DNA of 64,000 nt from NCBI GenBank assembly GCA_947495575.1, contig CANLZL010000004.1, forward strand, positions 124,001-188,000. Direction: 5' to 3'. Position 1 is the first letter of the stretch. Each line of letters starts with the position of its first letter. The DNA comes from an uncultured Nioella sp. (GTDB lineage Bacteria; Pseudomonadota; Alphaproteobacteria; Rhodobacterales; Rhodobacteraceae). Below the pieces are notes generated by a model. The model was not told where the DNA came from, made no database searches, and saw only the letters and a list, made by a program, of their open reading frames with translations. A program made the translations under genes and the position numbers. This document shows, in pieces, positions 52,542 to 61,508 of the stretch.

Positions 52542-53783
52542 ATGGCAGATCCAGCAAAATCGGACGAGATTGAAGATGTCTTGTCTTCGATCCGGCGACT
52601 TGTATCTGAGCACCAACCTGCCGCGGATGGCGCGGGAGATATCAACGAGACGATAACGTCCGACGCGAATGATGCACCTGACCGGCTGGTCCTGACGCCG
52701 GCATTGCGCGTGACAGATCCGGAGGACCCGTGGGTTCCGATCTCTGCATCTGCCGACGTTTTGGACGATCCTTCTGACACTGACGAAGGTGAGATTTCGC
52801 GTGCGGAAGGCGAGGACTGGGCCAAAGAACTTTGGAGCGAGGACCCGGACGCACCGCATGTGATGGATCTGGACGAGGCGAGCGAAGAACCCTCGCAGGA
52901 TGGTCAGCGCATCGATGCAGACGCGGTTGAGCCCCGATCGCTGAACGACGCTTTGGAAGAGATCTGGACCGAAACCAACCTCGTTGACGAAGCCCGCGCG
53001 CATGAGAATGCAGAAGAAACAAATGAAGGGGACAAGCCTGACTCCGGCTCTCATGAGCACGAAGACCTTGAACAGATTGCGGAGGACCCGCATCCGGAAG
53101 ACAGCGCAAACGATCAAAGCTATGTCGAGGAAGACTCTCATAGTGAAGATGAGCCGATTGTAGATGCAAACATCCCCTCAGCCAGCGAAATAGCCGCGAC
53201 CGAAGAGATCGCTGATCAGGATGAAGCCCCCGCTTCATTCATTCGCAGCGCTGTCAGTGTGCGGGAATACGAGCCGGAAGAGGGCAATCTGGACTGGCCG
53301 GACGAAGCACCGCCCGCCGCAACATTGGATCTGGCCGTTGCCCGTGCCGCCCGCAACGGTGAGGCTGAGCATGCCGCCGCTGAGATTGAGACTGACGAAC
53401 ACGACGACGTGCCTGACCAGCAAGAGGTTGGCGCGGAAGGTCAGGACCAGTCTGAACTGGCCGCAGAGGCGATTGTCGAAATTGTCGAGACAGCTGTGGT
53501 TGAAGAGGTTCACAACCATTGGACGGATGCGTCTGAGGATGCAGATACGCAAGTCGATACGGCTGCCGACGAAGAACAGGCCGTTGAGGACCTTGGTGAG
53601 TCACCTTTTACGTTCCCAGACGAAGAGGACGGGTTTGTGGATGAGGAAACGTTGCGAGAATTGATTGCCGAGATCGTACGCGAAGAGTTGCAAGGCGAAC
53701 TGGGCGTGCGCATCACCCGCAATATTCGTAAATTGGTGCGACGGGAAATCCGCGCGGCTCTTGCGGCAGAGGCCATCGATTAG
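52542..53783 (+). CDS. Acidic protein with PopZ/DUF2497-like ends
   Basis: This is about 413 residues from the ATG at 52542; an in-frame GTG/ATG region upstream is less likely. The N-terminus, EIEDVLSSIRRLVSE, is the short helix typical of PopZ/DUF2497. The C-terminus, LRELIAEIVREELQGELGVRITRNIRKLVRREIRAAL, fits the DUF2497 oligomerisation region. The 330 residues between are very rich in Asp and Glu and look disordered. PopZ organises cell poles and chromosome anchoring in Caulobacter. The likeness is partial and the central region is much longer, so I call it PopZ-like only. Confidence 0.6.
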   Translation: MADPAKSDEIEDVLSSIRRLVSEHQPAADGAGDINETITSDANDAPDRLVLTPALRVTDPEDPWVPISASADVLDDPSDTDEGEISRAEGEDWAKELWSEDPDAPHVMDLDEASEEPSQDGQRIDADAVEPRSLNDALEEIWTETNLVDEARAHENAEETNEGDKPDSGSHEHEDLEQIAEDPHPEDSANDQSYVEEDSHSEDEPIVDANIPSASEIAATEEIADQDEAPASFIRSAVSVREYEPEEGNLDWPDEAPPAATLDLAVARAARNGEAEHAAAEIETDEHDDVPDQQEVGAEGQDQSELAAEAIVEIVETAVVEEVHNHWTDASEDADTQVDTAADEEQAVEDLGESPFTFPDEEDGFVDEETLRELIAEIVREELQGELGVRITRNIRKLVRREIRAALAAEAID

Positions 53784-53851
53784 CCATTCCGATCATATTG
53801 CAGTTTTGAGTTTCCCTTGACCTGACGGTCCGGCGGGGCATTCTGGATTCC

Positions 53852-54721
53852 ATGTTTCCCATTCGCGATCACAACCCGTCGGAACGCACGCCCATTGTCA
53901 CCTGGGTCCTCATAGCGATCAATATCGGGGTCTTTCTAACCTATTGGCCAGCCATCGGCGGCCAAACGGCTCAATTGATGAGCTTCTACAATGATTACGC
54001 TCTGGTCCCGGTGGAATTCAGTCGCGGGCTGGAGGTGCAGACCATCGTGACCTCGATGTTTCTGCATGGCGGCTGGATGCATCTGATCGGCAACATGCTG
54101 TTTCTGTGGATCTTCGGCGACAATATGGAAGATCAGCTTGGACATGTCGGATTTCTGATCTTCTACCTGCTCTGTGGGGGCGCTGCAGGGCTGGCGCAGG
54201 TATATGCTGACCCATTCTCTAATATCCCTATGGTTGGGGCCTCTGGCGCGATTGCAGGGGTTATGGGGGGGTATCTGGTGCTGTTTCCACGGGCACGCGT
54301 CGATCTGCTGTTGATCATTTTCATCATCTTCAAAGTCATCACGGTACCTGCCTGGTTGATGCTGGGCCTTTGGTTCGGTTTACAGCTGGTTAGCGGTGCG
54401 GCGGCCGACGCGGCGGCGGGGGGCGTGGCCTATTGGGCGCATGCGGGTGGCTTTATTGCCGGGCTGGTTTTGATCCTGCCTGCCTTTCTCAGGCGCGGTG
54501 GCCCGGCTTTCTGGCAAAAGAACCACGGCGTTCCGCCACATGCCGAAGCTAGCACGCGTGTCCCCGGTTCTGGATCGCGGCGCGACTTTGACGGGCCGAT
54601 TCAGTCTACGCGCCGCGAGGTAGATACTCTGTCCACTTCAAATATCCCACGCACGGGAACCCGCCGCTTTGGACGGGGGCGCAATGACCCGCCCAATTCG
54701 CCATGGGGTGGCAGTCGCTAA
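53852..54721 (+). CDS. Rhomboid-family intramembrane serine protease
   Basis: This 289-residue protein opens MFPIRDHNPSERTPIVTWVLIAINIGVF and has six or more hydrophobic helices. The catalytic serine is S131 in MVGASGAIAGVMGGY and the catalytic histidine is H197 in AYWAHAGGFIAG; MHLIGNMLFLWIFGDNMED is the typical loop helix. A polar tail of about 75 residues rich in R, S and T follows the last helix. It cuts transmembrane substrates, but none is known here. Confidence 0.92.
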   Translation: MFPIRDHNPSERTPIVTWVLIAINIGVFLTYWPAIGGQTAQLMSFYNDYALVPVEFSRGLEVQTIVTSMFLHGGWMHLIGNMLFLWIFGDNMEDQLGHVGFLIFYLLCGGAAGLAQVYADPFSNIPMVGASGAIAGVMGGYLVLFPRARVDLLLIIFIIFKVITVPAWLMLGLWFGLQLVSGAAADAAAGGVAYWAHAGGFIAGLVLILPAFLRRGGPAFWQKNHGVPPHAEASTRVPGSGSRRDFDGPIQSTRREVDTLSTSNIPRTGTRRFGRGRNDPPNSPWGGSR

Positions 54722-54745
54722 AGGCTTCAGCCCCCCACAGTACAG

Positions 54746-55129
54746 TCAGTCAGAGGCGACTTCGCATGTGCATACGCCGCCCGCATCCGGCCCGTCGCAA
54801 TCGACATCAACCGAAATGCGAGACCCATTGATCGGGTTTTCGATTTGTACCGAAGTGGGGCAGGTAAGGTTTCTTTGACTCAACCGGAACTCAGCAGCGC
54901 ACTCGGCCCTCGTTACCCCTGGGACGCCACGCAAACAGTCGTAGATAAAACCGTCCCTGTCCGGGCCATTCGTGCCGATGGCGTCAATCTGGACGGACCC
55001 GCATTGCGTTGTCTGTCGGACACCTGACGTCAGTTGACGGTCCAGTAATTCGATTTGAATGCTGGCAGGGAGGTCGCGCAAAATGACCTGCGGGACAGGT
55101 TGAGCATTGCCGACGGCAACAACAGCGAC
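54746..55129 (-). pseudogene. Small secreted Cys-containing protein, N-terminus apparently frameshifted
   Basis: The frame gives a C-terminal half, CPTSVQIENPINGSRISVDVDCDGPDAGGVCTCEVAS, that matches the end of the protein at 55269-55664. Upstream it reads on as SFVAVVAVGNAQPVPQVIL, a signal-peptide end followed by a start of the mature protein, but the frame has no ATG, GTG or TTG there before a TAG at about 55135. A candidate ATG at 55179 is in another frame. So a single-base change probably disrupted the start, though a weak TTG at 55081 could give a shorter product. Confidence 0.5.
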
Positions 55130-55268
55130 GAAACTTGGAATTGAATAAATCTAACCACGTATTGTGACCCTTTCGGCATTGGACCCGAAGGGAAAAACAG
55201 GTGCTGTGAATTTAGCCATGCCGGCCCAATTGGCACAGTCATTTTGCAATGCGCCCGAACAGCAGCAA

Positions 55269-55664
55269 TTACCTTTCGTCACGTACCTCACAGGTGCAAT
55301 TGCCTTGTCGATCCGGGCCAGTGCAGGAGACCGGGATGTTCACGGTCGTATCCGACCCCGGCACAGTGACACCAATTTCTGTCGGGCACCGCTCGTAATA
55401 GACCATGGGCTGGCAATCAAGTTGGCCATTCGGCCGGAAGATGCAAATGGTCTCGCTGCCAGCCCTTACCGGGTAGATGAATGAATCGCCAGAATAAGAT
55501 TGGAACACCCGACCCCCTTGGCCGTTTTGAAAAGCCCGAAAAATGCCAGGAAAATCCGCCGGATCAAACCTGAATACGGTGACAGGTTCCGATCTTTCGG
55601 ATTGCGCCAAGGCGCTGCTCGAACAGCAGATTGTCAAAACCAACACGCAAAGAATGTATCGCAT
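55269..55664 (-). CDS. Small secreted cysteine-containing protein, unknown family
   Basis: This 131-residue protein begins RYILCVLVLTICCSSSALAQ, a clear signal sequence. The mature part has six cysteines, including CIFRPNGQLDC and a final CTGPDRQGNCTCEVRD, so disulfide bonds are likely. The same ending occurs in the neighbour at 54746. Its ribosome binding site (GGGAGGA) lies in the 3' arm of the efp terminator, next to the ATG at 55664. I recognise no family. Confidence 0.7.
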   Translation of the reverse strand: MRYILCVLVLTICCSSSALAQSERSEPVTVFRFDPADFPGIFRAFQNGQGGRVFQSYSGDSFIYPVRAGSETICIFRPNGQLDCQPMVYYERCPTEIGVTVPGSDTTVNIPVSCTGPDRQGNCTCEVRDER

Positions 55665-55701
55665 AAAAAATCCTCCCAAAGCGGACGCGCTTCGGGAGGA
55701 T
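55665..55701 (-). terminator. efp terminator overlapping the next gene's ribosome binding site
   Basis: On the minus strand, ATCCTCCC and GGGAGGAT form the outer stem with a second inner stem AGCG/CGCT, followed by six T residues directly before the ATG at 55664. The GGGAGGA arm is also the ribosome binding site of the downstream gene, so the structure would both end efp transcripts and hide that site. Confidence 0.7.
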
Positions 55702-55732
55702 AGATCAGCTTGGCCATTTCACCAAATACGCA

Positions 55733-56296
55733 TCAGGCGCGTTCGGAATACTCCATGGTTTCTGTATTCACGACGATGTCTTCGTCCTGGCCGACAAAGG
55801 GCGGCACCATGATCTTGACACCATTGTCCAGAATTGCGGGCTTGAAGCTGTTGGCCGCAGTTTGGCCTTTGACCACTGGTTCGGTCTCTACAATCTTGCA
55901 GGTCACTTTCTGAGGAACAGTCGCGTTCAGCGCTTCTTCTTCATAAAACTCAACCACGATCGTCATTCCATCCTGAAGGAAGGGGCGGCGATCGCCAAGC
56001 AGGTCCGCGGGCAGCTGGATCTGCTCATAGGTCTCGGTATCCATGAAGATCAGCATGCCGTCATCCTCATAGAGGAATTGCTGGTCTTTCTGTTCAAGGC
56101 GCACACGCTCGACCTTGTCGGCGCTGCGGAACCGTTCGTTCAATTTCGACCCGTTGCGAAGATTGCGCATTTCGACCTGTGCAAAGGCGCCGCCCTTGCC
56201 AGGCTTCACATGGTCGACTTTGACCGCCGCCCAGAGGCCGTCGTTATGTTCCAGCACATTTCCCGGGCGAATTTCGTTGCCGTTGATCTTGGGCAT
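55733..56296 (-). CDS. efp: Translation elongation factor P
   Basis: EF-P relieves ribosome stalling at proline runs. The 187-residue protein has three domains: the N-terminal KOW-like domain begins [39 protein letters not shown], the middle is the OB domain, and the last has [25 protein letters not shown]. The tip residue that is modified in many bacteria is lysine, K34 in VKPGKGG, so a lysine-modifying route (not EarP-type arginine rhamnosylation) is expected. The modifying enzymes are not in the window. Confidence 0.97.
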   Translation of the reverse strand: MPKINGNEIRPGNVLEHNDGLWAAVKVDHVKPGKGGAFAQVEMRNLRNGSKLNERFRSADKVERVRLEQKDQQFLYEDDGMLIFMDTETYEQIQLPADLLGDRRPFLQDGMTIVVEFYEEEALNATVPQKVTCKIVETEPVVKGQTAANSFKPAILDNGVKIMVPPFVGQDEDIVVNTETMEYSERA

Positions 56297-56512
56297 TGTG
56301 TCTTTTCCATGTCAAAAGGTTGAGGAAATCTTGAGGCTTCCTATATCTTCCACTGGATGGGGTGGCAATACACCTGTTCTAGTTGCGATTGTTGATGAGC
56401 CATGCGCGCAGTGCATGGCTCATATGTTGAGATTGCACACCCGAATCGCCCGAAATGTGGGCATAAGGGTCGCCACGCCAGAAATGCAAGAGCAAGAATA
56501 AAGGACGACGAA

Positions 56513-56824
56513 ATGGCTGATTTCGTTGATGGAACGGCATTCAACTACGAGCAAGGCCAACGGTCGCGCAAACTTTTTGCCGCTGTTGTTCTCGCCGCGT
56601 TGGATGATGCCATCGCAGATGACAAGAAATACGGTAACGGGCCCGATCAAATCGCCCGTTGGGCACGCTCGCGTGATGGACGTGAAGTGCTGTCTTGTGC
56701 CGGAATTGACCCGTGTGAGCGGGTGGTCGACGGGCTGATGGCCTTTGTCGGCAACGGTGTGCGTACCTCTGTTGCGCTGAGCCGTGAGGAAAGCGAACGC
56801 CGCAATCAGGCTGAAGCTGCCTAA
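56513..56824 (+). CDS. DUF6280-type protein
   Basis: This 103-residue soluble protein (MADFVDGTAFNYEQGQRSRKLFAAVVLAALDDAIADDKKYGNGPDQIARWARSRDGREVLSCAGID) matches a family I know only from Rhodobacteraceae, where it is highly conserved. The ATG at 56513 follows AAGGACGACG, so a longer frame from 56402 is unlikely. It has one cysteine in SCAGID. No function is known. A terminator follows at 56848. Confidence 0.8.
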   Translation: MADFVDGTAFNYEQGQRSRKLFAAVVLAALDDAIADDKKYGNGPDQIARWARSRDGREVLSCAGIDPCERVVDGLMAFVGNGVRTSVALSREESERRNQAEAA

Positions 56825-56847
56825 ACACTCGGGGTGTCCCCGACGAA

Positions 56848-56875
56848 AAAGCGCGTCCCAACGGGGCGCGCTTTT
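56848..56875 (+). terminator. Rho-independent terminator of the DUF6280 gene
   Basis: A 12-base stem with one G-T pair (56848-56859 with 56863-56874) has a 3-base loop and ends in TTTTC. A smaller hairpin lies just upstream (about 56830-56842). Confidence 0.85.
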
Positions 56876-57058
56876 CTATTTCCAGCTTCAAAATTCTGGC
56901 GAGGCTGGATCCTGTTGGCAGCCGACTGAACGGCGTCGCACGGGGTTTAGCGCTCCTGAAGTTGTGCCCGACAATCTAGTTAATATGATTACATTTGCGA
57001 ACAAGAGCAGTGGAAGCTAGGCTGACTTCCAAATGTATTGCGATAAAAGTGGAACATT

Positions 57059-57685
57059 ATGACCGAGCCATCCGAGACGTCACTTCTCTCTCGCCATTGG
57101 AAACACCTGTTCGAGATTTCGGATTACACTCATCTAACGCTAGATGTTTTTCACATGCCCAATGGCAAAATCAAAATCCGTGGACGTTTTTCCAATGGCA
57201 TGCAAACAGTAGATCGAACTATATCGGCCATGGTTTTCGTTGAAAACCAAGATGGGGATGTTTTCCACGAAGTAATCAATGAAAGAGTGCCAATGACGGG
57301 GTTCGGCGCCACGAACATTAGGTACAAGCAGCAGGACATGTCTTTCTCAGGGAAAGTTGTCAAGGTATGGGCCATCTGCTGGATCGTCGTTGATGAAAGT
57401 TCATTTTCGATTGGCGTCCAAGTTGCGGGCGAAGGAACGGCGAGTTCTGGAATTAACTGGAATTTTGAGCTGAACAATATGCCGGACAAGATCATCCAGA
57501 GTGCGCATGTCCTTCATGAGACTGAAAAGGTTGATGTATGCGCAGGATTTGAATCAAATGTCTGGGTCAATAAAACTTCCCTAATGGGATATTGGACCCA
57601 ATGTGACTCCAGAACTGGAGTTGTGTCCGAGCACTCCAAAGGTCTAGATAAACCGCTTCCCGCAGACGGAGTTGAGGAAAAGTAG
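57059..57685 (+). CDS. Protein of unknown function (orphan)
   Basis: A 208-residue soluble protein with no signal sequence or membrane helix. It is rich in beta-forming stretches (LTLDVFHMPNGKIKIRGRF, AMVFVENQDGDVFHEV, VKVWAICWIVVDESSFSIGVQVAGEG) and has two cysteines near the end (VDVCAGFES, WTQCDSRT). Codon use is more A+T-rich than in neighbouring genes, suggesting a recent arrival. I recognise no family. The start at 57059 has no strong ribosome binding site; it lies in a gap between the DUF6280 gene and the TRAP operon. Confidence 0.55.
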   Translation: MTEPSETSLLSRHWKHLFEISDYTHLTLDVFHMPNGKIKIRGRFSNGMQTVDRTISAMVFVENQDGDVFHEVINERVPMTGFGATNIRYKQQDMSFSGKVVKVWAICWIVVDESSFSIGVQVAGEGTASSGINWNFELNNMPDKIIQSAHVLHETEKVDVCAGFESNVWVNKTSLMGYWTQCDSRTGVVSEHSKGLDKPLPADGVEEK

Positions 57686-57830
57686 CGAAAGGATGCCCGC
57701 CTCTAATTGAGCGTCCGGCGTAAGATGCAGTGTTAATGGCGGTGCACGCTGGCATTTCCCAAAATCGTTTTTGGGGCGCTATCGAGTACTTTTAGTCAAT
57801 GTCGTGTTTTGGACAGTTCACCCATCTCCA

Positions 57831-57860
57831 AAAATAGGCCGCCCTTTTGGGGCGGCCTAT
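57831..57860 (-). terminator. Rho-independent terminator of the TAXI-TRAP operon
   Basis: A perfect 11-bp stem (57834-57844 with 57850-57860) with a 5-base loop is followed on the minus strand by a T-run. It lies 20 bases after the TRAP permease stop. Confidence 0.9.
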
Positions 57861-57880
57861 GCTTTTATGTGCCGTTGAGC

Positions 57881-60145
57881 TTAATCCGCGCCGCGCACCT
57901 GGAAGGTGGCATCGGGCGAGGGATGGAAGATCTTCTGGATGAAGTAGATCCCCACAGCCGCGCCAATTCCGATGATATCGGTGATCCAGCCGCCTTCGAT
58001 CATGAAGAGGGCCGCAACAACCAAGGCCACCCGCAGGAACCAGGCGGTGCGGCCGCCCATGAACCAGCCTTGCATACCTGAGGATAGCAGGAAGACGCCA
58101 ACCGTCGCCGTTGCACCGGCCCGGATGATCTCGAACCATGTGCCATCCATCAGGATCGCGCCATTGTAGAAGAACATGAAGGGCACGACGAAGGCCGAGA
58201 TGCCGATCTTGAATGAGGCCACCGACGTTTCCATCGGGTTAGAGCCTGATATCCCTGCCGCCGCGTAAGAGGCCAGTGCCACAGGTGGTGTGATGGCCGA
58301 GACAACCGCGAAGTAGAAGACGAAGAAATGCGCCGTCAATTGCGGGATGCCAAGGTCAACAAGACCCGGAGCCACGACCGAGGCCGCAACCGCATAGGCC
58401 GCCGTAGTGGGCATGCCCATGCCAAGCAGGATCGCGATACACATGGCAAAGAAGAGCGCCAGAAGTTGCGAAGCCTCGGCAATGTCCAAGAGCATCGAGG
58501 AGAAGCGTGCGCCGACACCCGTCAGGCTGATCACGCCCACGATGATGCCCGCACAGGCGCAGACCGCGATGATCTGAATCGACATCACACCCGCCAGCTC
58601 GAACGCTTTCAGGATCGAGCGGATGCCCATCCGATTGGGTGTCAGCCAGCTGACGGCAGCAGCGGCCACAGTGGCAAGCGTACCCGCCCGGATCACCGAA
58701 TAGCCCATGAACAATGCGACGATCAGGATAATGATCGGGATGAACAGATAGACCTGACGGATAAGCTTGGCCAGTTTCGGCAGCTCATCTTCGCGCATGC
58801 CACGCATGCCCAGCTTGGCCGCTTCGAGATCGACCATGAAGTAGATCGACGCGAAGTAAAGGATCGCCGGGATGATCGCGGCCATTGCAATCTCGGTGTA
58901 GGGAATACCCGTAATCTCAGCCATGATGAAAGCGCCAGCGCCCATGATCGGCGGCATGATCTGACCACCGGTCGAGGCAGCCGCTTCAATCGCGCCTGCG
59001 GTCTTTTTGTGATAACCCACTTTCTTCATCAGCGGGATTGTCAGCGATCCTGTGGCCACAACGTTACCGGCCGATGTGCCGTTGATCATACCCATCAGGC
59101 CAGAGGCAAAGATCGCCACTTTCGCAGGGCCGCCACGTGCGCGGCCCGCTGCGGCAAAGGCGAAGTTCACGAAGTAGTCGCCCACTTTAGACGCCTGAAG
59201 GAAGGCCGCGAAGATGATGAAGAGGATGATGTAAGTTGACGAAACAGCCGTGGTTGGCCCGAGGATACCGGCGTCGGTATAGACGAAGCCAAAGAAACGC
59301 TGCCAGTCATAGGGGTTTTGGACGGCCAGGATACCCGGCAGCAAATGCGCCGAGAACGTATAGGTCAGGAACACGCCGGTGATGATCACCAGGGCCAGAC
59401 CGGCCACACGGCGCGTCAGCTCTAGGATCAGCGCGGTGCCTGCGGTCGCGGCAAAGGCCACACCAATGGGCACAAAGCTGGTGCCGACGGAGTTACGCGC
59501 CGCGGTTGAATAGACCGGGATCAGGTAGATCGCGACAATGATGGCGCAGATGGCCAGAACGATATCCGAGACCGAGAATTTGTGGCGATGCGTGTTTTCG
59601 AACCATCCCAGAATGATCCCGCCAAAGGTGGTGATGAGCAGCGGGATGCCGAACCAGTTCACTTCCTTTGCATAAAGCTCGGTGCCGGGAAATGCCGCCC
59701 AGGTGTTCAGACCGCCCATGACAGGCAGATCGCCTGAGTTCAGTAATTGAATGAACCCAAAGGCCGTCCACAGCGAAATTGCCGCTGGTATCAGCAACAG
59801 GTAGCCGGCCTTAGAAAGCATAGGTGTTTCGGGTTTCTGCTCTTGCGGGAATAGCCGTGCTGAGAAGAGGAGGAACCCAAGCGCCAACGCGCCCGCAATG
59901 TGAACGATGCGGAAGTTCCATGTTTCCAGCGGGAATTGCGGCAGGAAGCCCAGTTCGATCCCGGTCATGGCACTGACGGAGACACCGTTTAGCGCCAGCA
60001 TGTGGAAGGCGGCGTATAGTGTCGCCAAAAGCGTGATGATGATCAGGCCGGGTCCTTCAAAGAGGCGGCGGTTTTTCTCAACCGGCTCCTCGTCGACGCC
60101 TTCGGCCAGTACGACGTCGTCTTGATTTGCAGTTTGCTCAGTCAT
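57881..60145 (-). CDS. TRAP transporter permease, fused small (4TM) and large (12TM) subunits
   Basis: This 754-residue protein is a fused DctQM-type permease, the form used by TAXI-class TRAP transporters. Its N-terminal part has four or five helices and the rest is a DctM-like region with KVAIFASGLMGMINGTSAGNVVATGSLTIPLMKKVGY, ASTGGQIMPPIMGAGAFIMAE and the repeat region LLGMGMPTTAAYAVAASVVAPGL. Cotransport is probably with sodium ions. It follows its solute receptor gene by 117 bases. The substrate is not clear from the sequence. Confidence 0.93.
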   Translation of the reverse strand: MTEQTANQDDVVLAEGVDEEPVEKNRRLFEGPGLIIITLLATLYAAFHMLALNGVSVSAMTGIELGFLPQFPLETWNFRIVHIAGALALGFLLFSARLFPQEQKPETPMLSKAGYLLLIPAAISLWTAFGFIQLLNSGDLPVMGGLNTWAAFPGTELYAKEVNWFGIPLLITTFGGIILGWFENTHRHKFSVSDIVLAICAIIVAIYLIPVYSTAARNSVGTSFVPIGVAFAATAGTALILELTRRVAGLALVIITGVFLTYTFSAHLLPGILAVQNPYDWQRFFGFVYTDAGILGPTTAVSSTYIILFIIFAAFLQASKVGDYFVNFAFAAAGRARGGPAKVAIFASGLMGMINGTSAGNVVATGSLTIPLMKKVGYHKKTAGAIEAAASTGGQIMPPIMGAGAFIMAEITGIPYTEIAMAAIIPAILYFASIYFMVDLEAAKLGMRGMREDELPKLAKLIRQVYLFIPIIILIVALFMGYSVIRAGTLATVAAAAVSWLTPNRMGIRSILKAFELAGVMSIQIIAVCACAGIIVGVISLTGVGARFSSMLLDIAEASQLLALFFAMCIAILLGMGMPTTAAYAVAASVVAPGLVDLGIPQLTAHFFVFYFAVVSAITPPVALASYAAAGISGSNPMETSVASFKIGISAFVVPFMFFYNGAILMDGTWFEIIRAGATATVGVFLLSSGMQGWFMGGRTAWFLRVALVVAALFMIEGGWITDIIGIGAAVGIYFIQKIFHPSPDATFQVRGAD

Positions 60146-60262
60146 AGTCCCCTCCGCTCTGCCGTCAGGGCGGGAGAGATGCCCCGGCAGACCCCGGTTA
60201 AGAGAAAGGCCGCGCCGCCGATCTGGGGCGCGGCCAGTAAGTTGGGTGAAATACCCGGTTGA

Positions 60263-61258
60263 TTACATGTCGCCGTGGATCATGTCGGCACCGATTTCGG
60301 CACCTGCATTCTCAACGAACCACTGTGCCGCACCGGGGTGCCACATCAGGACGCCGTTCTTGTCCCAGTTTTCAGGCAGGGTAGAGCGGGCCGCACGGTG
60401 GATGCCCACCATGCGCTCGTTATCCGACATCACAGTGTCCACAACCGCATAAACGAAGCTGGCGGGCAGGTCGCAATTGGCGATGGCGAAGTTCCACATG
60501 GAGACTGAACGCGCGTCGCTTTCCAGCGTGCTGTAGGTGTCCGCTGCAATATTGAACTGCGATACAGGGAACGCTTCCATAATGGAGGCCTGTTCGGCTT
60601 CGGTGAACTCGATAATGTTCACGTCAGTTTGCACTTCCAACTGGCTGACGGCAGGAACCGGAACGCCAGCTGCAAAGGCGATTACGTCCAAAAGGCCATC
60701 CTGCAGCTGACCGCCAAGGTCAGACCAGCCGCCATTGCGGCGTTCAAATTCTACACCCAACTCTTCCATCATACGTGGGAAATAGGTGTCAGACGTGGAG
60801 CCTGCAGGGCCAAAGCCGATGCGTGCACCAGCAGGGATATCCGCGATCGATGTAATGCCCGACGAGCTGAGCGCTGTGACCGAGAACGGTGTCTGGTACA
60901 TTGGGAACATTGCGCAGGCATTGGTCATTGGCAGGCCGGGTGCAATCGGGTTGGTGCCTTGCAGCGATTCAGCTGCCGGGCCCATTGTGGTCATGCCGAA
61001 CTGCGCTTCGCCGGTGTGAACCAGCGCCATGTTCTGCATGGGGCCACCGGTAACTTCGCCGCCGCCGGTCAGGCCAAGCTCTTCCGCAACTAGGTTTGCC
61101 CAGCCAGAGCCATATGCGAAATAGGTGCCGCCTTGCGACGCGGTGCCGACGGTGAAGCTTTCTGGCCAGCCGGTGCGGTCCTGATGTCCGTCTGCGAACG
61201 CCATGGTGGTGCCAAGAGCAGTGGTCAGTGCCAATGCGGCAACTTTGGTGAACGTCAT
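60263..61258 (-). CDS. TAXI-family TRAP solute receptor
   Basis: This 331-residue periplasmic receptor has a signal sequence (MTFTKVAALALTTALGTTMAFA), then WPESFTVGTASQGGTYFAYGSGWANLV, the TAXI family signature. Later GARIGFGPAGSTSD is the typical ligand-binding loop. Receptors of this class often bind glutamate or small carboxylates; the ligand here is not known. The ATG at 61258 follows a GAGGAAG site. It is the first gene of the operon. Confidence 0.93.
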   Translation of the reverse strand: MTFTKVAALALTTALGTTMAFADGHQDRTGWPESFTVGTASQGGTYFAYGSGWANLVAEELGLTGGGEVTGGPMQNMALVHTGEAQFGMTTMGPAAESLQGTNPIAPGLPMTNACAMFPMYQTPFSVTALSSSGITSIADIPAGARIGFGPAGSTSDTYFPRMMEELGVEFERRNGGWSDLGGQLQDGLLDVIAFAAGVPVPAVSQLEVQTDVNIIEFTEAEQASIMEAFPVSQFNIAADTYSTLESDARSVSMWNFAIANCDLPASFVYAVVDTVMSDNERMVGIHRAARSTLPENWDKNGVLMWHPGAAQWFVENAGAEIGADMIHGDM

Positions 61259-61508
61259 GAATTTCTTCCTCCTGATGGTACCAACGCGCTGCGTTGGCAA
61301 GATCCGGGAAGGGCCTCCTTACCCAACCCGCGAACCTCTGATCGAGGTCCGGTGTGGGGCCATCTAAGCCGGTAGTGTCCGAGTCGTTACAATTGCGGCA
61401 GCGGTGTTTTTTCTTAGTTTTTCCAAGAAATTTGCGCCGATGGGTCGGTTAGGGGACAAATGCCGATGCCCATGTTCCGATTCCGACACATCGCGCAAAG
61501 CAGGGCTG
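61259..61508. promoter_or_regulatory. Intergenic region upstream of the TAXI-TRAP genes
   Basis: This 250-base region between the TAXI receptor start and the DctD stop should hold the TRAP promoter. A hairpin ACCTC-TGATC-GAGGT lies at about 61337-61351. By eye I see no clear sigma54 -24/-12 element (TGGCAC-N5-TTGC) on the minus strand. Confidence 0.35.

Noticed and set aside
58328-59239. A 303-codon open frame opposite the TRAP permease
   Set aside because: It is antisense to a clear membrane protein, and its composition (His, Arg, Asp) is the complement of hydrophobic codons.
61259-61508. A sigma54 promoter for the TAXI-TRAP operon
   Set aside because: I looked for TGGCAC-N5-TTGC on the minus strand and found no convincing match.
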